Positions 14,109-18,815 of a stretch of DNA of 21,806 nt are shown in pieces. Both the position numbers and the translations under genes were made by a program. The notes beneath the pieces are model-generated. The model worked only from the letters and a program-made list of their open reading frames with translations. It was not told the origin of the DNA and did no database searches. The DNA lies in NCBI RefSeq assembly GCF_001421565.1, contig NZ_LMKQ01000003.1:10065-31870 (forward strand). The letters are read 5' to 3'. Position 1 is the stretch's first letter; every line of letters starts with the position of its first letter. Origin of the DNA: Agromyces sp. Leaf222. Its GTDB lineage: Bacteria > Actinomycetota > Actinomycetes > Actinomycetales > Microbacteriaceae.

Positions 14109-14543
14109 ATGAGCATCTGGTTCGGCGAGCCCTCGGTCGAGTGGGCGAATGCACGCTGCGAGGGCACCGCGATCCGTTCCCTCGGCATCGAGATGACCGA
14201 GGTCACCGATGAATCGTTGAAGGGACGGATGCCGGTCGACGGCCGCACGCGTCAGCCGGGCGGCGTGCTGCACGGCGGGGCATCCGTCGCGCTGGCCGAG
14301 ACCCTCGCGAGCTGGGGCGCGAGCTTCACCGTCGACCCCGAGCAGTTCTACTGCGTCGGCATGGAGATCAACGCGAACCACGTGCGCCCGGTCGCCGACG
14401 GGTTCGTGCACGGCGAGGCGCGGCCGATCACCCGCGGCCGCACGACGCAGGTGTGGGACATCCGCATCACCGATGACAACGGCAAGCTCGTCTGCGTGTC
14501 GCGCTGCACCATGGCCGTGCTCGCGAAGCCGTCGGAGTACTGA
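14109..14543 (+). CDS. PaaI-family hotdog-fold thioesterase
   Basis: A 144-aa protein of the normal size for single-domain hotdog thioesterases. The catalytic signature QPGGVLHGGASVALAETLAS (about residues 50-69) has the conserved His-Gly-Gly and the acidic Glu of the PaaI/MenI group. EINANHVRPVADGFVHGEA and the closing strand TMAVLAKP fit the fold. It should hydrolyse an aryl- or acyl-CoA thioester; MenI (DHNA-CoA) and PaaI (phenylacetyl-CoA pathway) cannot be told apart here, and neither pathway is visible nearby. The ATG at 14109 has no Shine-Dalgarno but a weak -10-like CAGACT 7 nt upstream. It is convergent with the MocR gene. Confidence 0.88.
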   Translation: MSIWFGEPSVEWANARCEGTAIRSLGIEMTEVTDESLKGRMPVDGRTRQPGGVLHGGASVALAETLASWGASFTVDPEQFYCVGMEINANHVRPVADGFVHGEARPITRGRTTQVWDIRITDDNGKLVCVSRCTMAVLAKPSEY

Positions 14544-14581
14544 GCCGAACCCCGCCGAGCCGCGACATCGGGACCCGACGA

Positions 14582-14630
14582 GCGTCGATCGCGCGGGCGT
14601 CGATCAGCGCGCGGCGTCGATCAGCGCGCG
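14582..14630. repeat. 17-bp tandem repeat overlapping the end of the MocR gene
   Basis: GCGTCGATCAGCGCGCG occurs twice in perfect tandem (14597-14613, 14614-14630). A degenerate 15-bp copy precedes it (14582-14596). The second copy contains the MocR stop codon and its last Ala-Arg codons. Confidence 0.8.
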
Positions 14631-16021
14631 GCCTCGATCGACGCCACGACCGCGACGACGGCCTGCTCGAACCTGAGCTCGGGCGGCGCGCCGAACCCGA
14701 CGACCATCGTGGGCGGGCGGCTCGCCGCTGTGGCCGCGTCGGCGGCGTAGGCGGCCAGGCCGTCGAAGCGCAGGCCTCGCTCGGCTCCGGCCTCGACGAC
14801 GGCCGCCTCGGAGACGCCCTCCGGCAGTTCGAGCAGGCAGTGGATGCCGGCGGCGAGGCCGATCACCCGGGCATCGGGCGCGCCTTCGGCGAGCAACGCC
14901 TCGAACCGCTCGCGGCGAGCGCGGTACCGGGTGCGCAGGGTGCGCACGCTCCGGTCGTATCCGCCGGAGGCGATGAGCGCGGCCAGGGCCGACTGCGTGA
15001 TCACATCCGTCGCGGAACCGGTGCGACGACGTTGCGCGAGCACGCCATCACGGAGCGACGCCGGAACAACTCCCCACCCGATGCCCACCGCCGGCGAGAG
15101 CGCCTTGCTCGCCGTGCCGCCGTAGACGGTGGAGTCGGGTGCGAGCGCCTGGAATGCGCCGATCGACCGGCCGTCGAAGCGGAACTCGCCGTCGTAGTCG
15201 TCTTCGATGACGATGCCGCCGGTGACGCCGGCCCACTCGGCCAGCGCCGCACGCCGCCCTGCCGAGAGCGGCACGCCCGTCGGGAACTGGTGCGCCGGGG
15301 TCAGCAGCACCGCGTCGACGCCGGCCTCATGCAGTCGTGCGACCTGGGCGCCGTCGGCATCGACCTGGAGCGGCACCGGCTCGAGCCCGGCTGCGGCGAG
15401 CACCTCGCGATGCGTGCCGTGCCCATAGGCCTCGACCGCGATGCGGCGACCGCCGCGCGCCGCGACGGCACCGGCGACGAGGCCCAGCAGCTCGCCGAAC
15501 CCGTGCGTGACGACCACGTCGTCGGCGCGAACGCGCACGCCTCGGGCACGGGCGAGGTACTCGGCCAGCGCGAGGCGCAGCGACGCGACGCCCTCGGGGG
15601 CGCCGTAGCCCAGCGTGGTGCTCGACGCCTCGGCGAGCGCCTGCCGCATCGCGGCCAGCCAGGCCGAGCGCGGAAAGGCGGATGCGTCGGGGAGCCCGCC
15701 CCGCAGGTCGAGCTCGAACCTCGTCGACCGATCGACGCCGGCCTGCTGCCGCGGCACCGGGCGCTCGCGCACCCACGTGCCCGACCCGACCCTCGCCTCG
15801 AGGCGTCCCTCGCCGAGCAGGCGCTCGTAGACCTCGACCACGCTGTTGCGGGCGATGCCGAGGTCTGCGGCGAGCGCGCGGGTCGCCGGCAGCCGGGTTC
15901 CGGCGGCGAGCGAGCCGTCGTCGATCACGGCTCGGAGCGCCTGCTCGAGGGAGCCGACCTTTCGGCGCGGGTCGAGCAGGACGTGCAGGTCCAATCCGGA
16001 ATTGGCCCAGTCATCCGCCAT
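14621..16021 (-). CDS. PdxR/GabR-like MocR regulator with aminotransferase-like domain
   Basis: A 466-aa protein from ATG 16021 (MADDW). Residues 20-85 are a GntR winged helix (LPATRALAADLGIARNSVVEVYERL). The aminotransferase-like part has TPAHQFPTG (241-249), IEDDYDGEFRF (272-282) and the PLP lysine Lys306 in GTASKALSP. Seven residues after it, where the family has Arg (as Arg322 in the other MocR of this window), this protein has Gly313 (SPAVGIGWG), so phosphate binding of PLP may be changed. It is divergent from the AhpD gene across 48 bp and probably regulates it. TAACGT 8 nt before the ATG suggests a leaderless mRNA. The last codons lie in a 17-bp tandem repeat. A PdxR role (vitamin B6) is not supported by the neighbours. 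Confidence 0.88.
   Translation of the reverse strand: MADDWANSGLDLHVLLDPRRKVGSLEQALRAVIDDGSLAAGTRLPATRALAADLGIARNSVVEVYERLLGEGRLEARVGSGTWVRERPVPRQQAGVDRSTRFELDLRGGLPDASAFPRSAWLAAMRQALAEASSTTLGYGAPEGVASLRLALAEYLARARGVRVRADDVVVTHGFGELLGLVAGAVAARGGRRIAVEAYGHGTHREVLAAAGLEPVPLQVDADGAQVARLHEAGVDAVLLTPAHQFPTGVPLSAGRRAALAEWAGVTGGIVIEDDYDGEFRFDGRSIGAFQALAPDSTVYGGTASKALSPAVGIGWGVVPASLRDGVLAQRRRTGSATDVITQSALAALIASGGYDRSVRTLRTRYRARRERFEALLAEGAPDARVIGLAAGIHCLLELPEGVSEAAVVEAGAERGLRFDGLAAYAADAATAASRPPTMVVGFGAPPELRFEQAVVAVVASIEAAR
15989..16007. promoter_or_regulatory. Candidate intragenic MocR half-site palindrome
   Basis: GTCCAAT (15989-15995), five bases, ATTGGCC (16001-16007): the inner CCAAT/ATTGG arms pair. 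It lies in codons 5-11 of the MocR gene and uses the same GTCCAAT/ATTGG half-site as the operator at 2716-2740. Confidence 0.35.
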
Positions 16022-16029
16022 GCGAATGG

Positions 16030-16062
16030 ACGTTACCAGCGACCTCCGCGCGTACGTAGCGT
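16030..16062. promoter_or_regulatory. Divergent leaderless promoters of the MocR/AhpD pair
   Basis: Plus strand: TAGCGT (16057-16062) lies 7 nt before the AhpD ATG at 16070. Minus strand: TAACGT (16035-16030) lies 8 nt before the MocR ATG at 16021. No Shine-Dalgarno is seen on either side of the 48-bp gap. Confidence 0.5.
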
Positions 16063-16069
16063 GAAACCC

Positions 16070-16567
16070 ATGACCGCCACCACGAACCCCGCCGAGACCG
16101 TCACCCCCGCCCGCCGACTCGACGTCGACGGCGTCGCGCCCGCCTTCACCCGCGCCGTCAGCGCACTCGACGACGCGGCATCCGCCGAGGCCGATCGAGC
16201 GGGCATCGAGCAGGGCCTCCGCGACCTCCTCAAGCTGCGCGCCTCGCAGCTCAACGGCTGCGCCTACTGCGTCGACCTGCACTCGCACGACGCGCGTGAG
16301 GCCGGCGAATCCGACCAGCGGATCTTCGCCGTCGCCGTGTGGCCCGAGGCCAACTTCTTCACCGCGCGCGAACGCGCCGCCCTCGCACTCACCGACTCGG
16401 TGACCCGCCTCTCGGAGACGCACGTTCCCGACGGCGTGTGGAACGAGGCATCCGCCCACTTCAGCGACGACGAACTCGCGGCGCTGCTCGCCCTGATCGT
16501 GTCGATCAACGCCTGGAACGAGATCTCGGTGGCGACGCGCGGATGGCGGGCGAAGCGGCGCGGCTGA
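16070..16567 (+). CDS. AhpD/carboxymuconolactone-decarboxylase-family alkylhydroperoxidase-like protein
   Basis: A 165-aa all-helical protein with the AhpD-type redox core LRASQLNGCAYCVDLHSHDA (residues about 53-72): two cysteines as CAYC, followed by the conserved His. These proteins reduce peroxides through the CxxC pair, or in other members decarboxylate lactones; the CxxC-x3-H form points to the peroxidase-like group. ATG 16070 follows a -10-like hexamer by 7 nt, suggesting a leaderless mRNA. It is divergent from a MocR regulator, a pairing I recall from other actinobacteria, which makes it the probable regulatory target. A large stem-loop begins 10 nt after its stop. Confidence 0.9.
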   Translation: MTATTNPAETVTPARRLDVDGVAPAFTRAVSALDDAASAEADRAGIEQGLRDLLKLRASQLNGCAYCVDLHSHDAREAGESDQRIFAVAVWPEANFFTARERAALALTDSVTRLSETHVPDGVWNEASAHFSDDELAALLALIVSINAWNEISVATRGWRAKRRG

Positions 16568-16577
16568 CCCGCGCGAC

Positions 16578-16636
16578 GGTGCTCGCCGACCCCGTCGAAG
16601 CGCGCAGTTGACGCGCTCGATGCTCAGGCGAGCACC
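16578..16636 (+). terminator. Nested long stem-loop between ahpD-like gene and purF
   Basis: GGTGCTCGCC (16578-16587) and GGCGAGCACC (16627-16636) are a perfect 10-bp inverted repeat. Inside lies a second stem, TCG-A-AGCGCG (16595-16604) with CGCGCTCGA (16612-16620), with one bulged base and a 7-nt loop. It begins 10 nt after the stop, so it is probably the terminator of the ahpD-like gene. It is larger than the other terminators here and could be a structured RNA. Confidence 0.5.
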
Positions 16637-16655
16637 AGCCCGCACCCAGTCGGCT

Positions 16656-16671
16656 CACACGCGCACGTGTG
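16656..16671. promoter_or_regulatory. Inverted repeat upstream of purF (possible operator)
   Basis: CACACG (16656-16661), CGCA, CGTGTG (16666-16671) is a perfect 6-bp inverted repeat with a 4-base spacer, 58 bp before the purF ATG. It could be a regulator site near the purF promoter. No convincing -35/-10 pair was found in 16637-16729. Confidence 0.35.
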
Positions 16672-16729
16672 GGAGGATTGTGCAGTCCGCTCGGACACCT
16701 TCCCCCACCTTCGAGGAGCCATTGCTCGC

Positions 16730-18187
16730 ATGTGCGGCATCGTCGGAATCGTCTCGACCGAACCCGTCAACCAGCAGGTGTACGACAGCCTGCTCCTCCT
16801 TCAGCACCGCGGTCAGGACTCGACCGGCATCGCCACCGCCGACGGCCCCGTGTTCCACATGGCCAAGGCGCGCGGCCAGGTGCGCGAGGCGTTCCGCACG
16901 CGCGACATGCGCTCGCTCATGGGCAACATCGGCCTCGGCCATGTGCGCTACACGACGAAGGGTGCCGCCGAGCGCGAAGAGGAGGCCCAGCCGTTCTACG
17001 TGAACGCGCCGTACGGCATCATCCTCGTGCACAACGGCAACCTCACGAACACGCGCGAGCTCAGCGAAGACCTCTTCCGCATCGACCGCCGCCACGTGAA
17101 CTCCACGAGCGACACCGAGATGCTGCTGAACGTGCTCGCCACCGAACTGCAGGGCCAGATCACGGGCCTCGACCTCGACCCCGACCAGGTGTTCGCGGCC
17201 GTCGAGCAGGTGCACGAGCGCGTCGAGGGCTCCTACGCGGTCATCGCGCTCATCGCCGGTCACGGCCTGCTCGCGTTCCGCGACCCGTTCGGCATCCGCC
17301 CGCTGATCCTCGGCCGTCGCCTGACCTCGAAGGGCAAGGAGGAGTGGATCGTCGCATCCGAGTCCCTCGTGCTCGAGAACGGCGACTACGAGATCGTGCG
17401 CGACGTGCTCCCGGGCGAGGCGATCTACATCACGCTCGACGGCCAGATGATCTCGCGCCAGTGCGCGAAGAACCCGCGCCTCGTGCCCTGCTCGTTCGAG
17501 TACGTCTACCTCGCGCGCCCCGACTCCGTCATGAACGGCATCTCGGTCTACGAGTCCAGGCTGCGCATGGGCGACCGCCTCGCGGACACGATCGCGAGGC
17601 ACATGCCGCTCGGCGACGCCGACGTGGTCATGCCCATTCCCGACTCGTCGCGGCCGTCGGCCATGCAGGTCGCGCAGAAGCTCGGCATCGAGTACCGCGA
17701 GGGCTTCTACAAGAACCGCTACGTCGGCCGCACGTTCATCATGCCCGGGCAGTCGGAGCGCAAGCGCTCGGTGCGCCAGAAGCTGAACGCCATGGGCACC
17801 GAGTTCCGCGGCAAGAACATCCTCATCGTCGACGACTCGATCGTGCGCGGCACCACCTCGCAGCAGATCGTGCAGATGGCTCGCGACGCCGGCGCCAACA
17901 AGGTGACCTTCGCCTCGGCTGCGCCGCCGGTGCGCTTCCCGCACGTCTACGGCATCAACATGCCGAGCCGTCAGGAGCTCATCGCGCACGGTCGCAAGAT
18001 CCCCGAGATCGCGGCCGAGCTCGGCGCCGACCACATGATCTACCAGGAGGTCGCCGACCTGCAGGCCGCGATCACCGAGGGCACCTCCATCGAGTCGCTC
18101 GACCTGTCGTGCTTCACGGGCGACTACGTCACGGGCACGGTCACCGAGGAGTACCTCTCGTGGGTGGAGCAGACGCAGCTCAGCTGA
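16730..18187 (+). CDS. purF: Amidophosphoribosyltransferase
   Basis: A 485-aa enzyme of normal length that makes phosphoribosylamine from PRPP and glutamine, the first committed step of purine synthesis. The N-terminal class II glutamine amidotransferase domain begins MCGIVGIVS, with Cys2 as nucleophile after Met removal; no propeptide is present. LQHRGQDS (24-31), HVRYTTKG (71-78) and HNGNLTN (101-107) complete the glutaminase site. The C-terminal phosphoribosyltransferase domain has the PRPP loop ILIVDDSIVRGTTS (about 364-377). ATG 16730 is fixed by the required N-terminal Cys; GAGGAG ends 11 nt upstream. Two hairpins follow the stop. The family is inhibited by purine nucleotides. It is separated from purM by four other genes. 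Confidence 0.97.
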   Translation: MCGIVGIVSTEPVNQQVYDSLLLLQHRGQDSTGIATADGPVFHMAKARGQVREAFRTRDMRSLMGNIGLGHVRYTTKGAAEREEEAQPFYVNAPYGIILVHNGNLTNTRELSEDLFRIDRRHVNSTSDTEMLLNVLATELQGQITGLDLDPDQVFAAVEQVHERVEGSYAVIALIAGHGLLAFRDPFGIRPLILGRRLTSKGKEEWIVASESLVLENGDYEIVRDVLPGEAIYITLDGQMISRQCAKNPRLVPCSFEYVYLARPDSVMNGISVYESRLRMGDRLADTIARHMPLGDADVVMPIPDSSRPSAMQVAQKLGIEYREGFYKNRYVGRTFIMPGQSERKRSVRQKLNAMGTEFRGKNILIVDDSIVRGTTSQQIVQMARDAGANKVTFASAAPPVRFPHVYGINMPSRQELIAHGRKIPEIAAELGADHMIYQEVADLQAAITEGTSIESLDLSCFTGDYVTGTVTEEYLSWVEQTQLS

Positions 18188-18195
18188 GCATCGCG

Positions 18196-18223
18196 GGCAC
18201 GCGGCATCCGGATGTCGCGTGCC
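18196..18223. terminator. First hairpin after purF
   Basis: GGCACGCG (18196-18203) pairs with CGCGTGCC (18216-18223). The interior CATCCGGATG is itself self-complementary. Starts 8 nt after the purF stop. Confidence 0.55.
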
Positions 18224-18233
18224 GCTGATCGCA

Positions 18234-18267
18234 CGAAGGGCCGCCCCGATCTCGGGGCGGCCCTTCG
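18234..18267. terminator. Strong terminator hairpin after purF (bidirectional)
   Basis: CGAAGGGCCGCCCCG (18234-18248) and CGGGGCGGCCCTTCG (18253-18267) form a perfect 15-bp stem with the 4-nt loop ATCT, between the convergent purF and membrane-protein genes. There is no long U-tract, as usual in high-GC actinobacteria. Confidence 0.85.
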
Positions 18268-18285
18268 TCATGCTCGGGGTGGGCG

Positions 18286-18714
18286 CTACGGGGTCTCGTC
18301 GACGCGGTGCGCGACCTCGTGCTCGACGCCGACCGAGGCGGTGCGCTTCGCCATCGACCGGTCGAACGCGAGGGCGATGAGTGCGCCGAGCGCGACGCCG
18401 ATCGACGCGCAGATCAGGAGCAGGAACCCGAAGACCTGGCCGCCGTCGAAGCCGACCGGCACGATCTCGCTCTCGGCGGGCGTGAACGCGAGCGTGAGCA
18501 CGAGCGCGACGATCGCGCCGAGGCCGGCTCCCAGTGTCATGAACCGGCCGTACTTCGGCGCGCGGCGCACGGTGACGGTGTCGCTCGTGACCTCGGTCTC
18601 GATGAGGACCTCGGATGCCGCGCCGGGCACGGCTGCGGCGGGCTCGAGGGTCTCGGCCGGGGTGGTCGGCTGTGCGGACTCCGGCGAGTCGGCGGGGATG
18701 GGGGCGTTGCTCAC
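18286..18714 (-). CDS. Small membrane protein with two transmembrane helices
   Basis: A 142-aa protein of unknown function. An N-terminal Pro/Ala/Glu-rich disordered region (residues 1-55) is followed by APKYGRFMTLGAG, a first membrane helix (GAIVALVLTLAF, about 68-82), a short loop (PAESEIVPVGFDGGQ), a second helix (VFGFLLLICASIGVALGALI, about 97-118), and a charged tail (AFDRSMAKRTASVGVEHEV). I recall similar proteins near purF in Microbacteriaceae but cannot name a family. The start GTG 18714 is inferred: GACAAT lies 6 nt upstream (GGAGGG between), which suggests a leaderless mRNA; the frame is open further up but would run through the terminator of the next gene. Confidence 0.78.
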   Translation of the reverse strand: MSNAPIPADSPESAQPTTPAETLEPAAAVPGAASEVLIETEVTSDTVTVRRAPKYGRFMTLGAGLGAIVALVLTLAFTPAESEIVPVGFDGGQVFGFLLLICASIGVALGALIALAFDRSMAKRTASVGVEHEVAHRVDETP

Positions 18715-18763
18715 CCCTCCATTGTCGCGCACGCGCCTGAGTGCCGACTTCGCGGCAGGAACG

Positions 18764-18803
18764 ACGATGGGCCGCCGACCCGGTGGGGTCGACGGCCCGT
18801 CGT
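18764..18803 (-). terminator. Terminator after the HtaA surface-protein gene
   Basis: A long stem: GGGCCG-C-CGACCC (18769-18781) with GGGTCG-A-CGGCCC (18786-18798), loop GGTG, one mismatch, extended outwards by ACGAT/GTCGT pairs. It lies 12 nt after the stop of the minus-strand surface-protein gene. Confidence 0.75.
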
Positions 18804-18815
18804 GATGGAACGGTG

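Noticed and set aside
16667..16729. Upstream GTG start for purF
   Set aside because: It would add residues before MCGIVGIV, whereas an actinobacterial enzyme needs the Cys near the N-terminus; the upstream residues have no family match.
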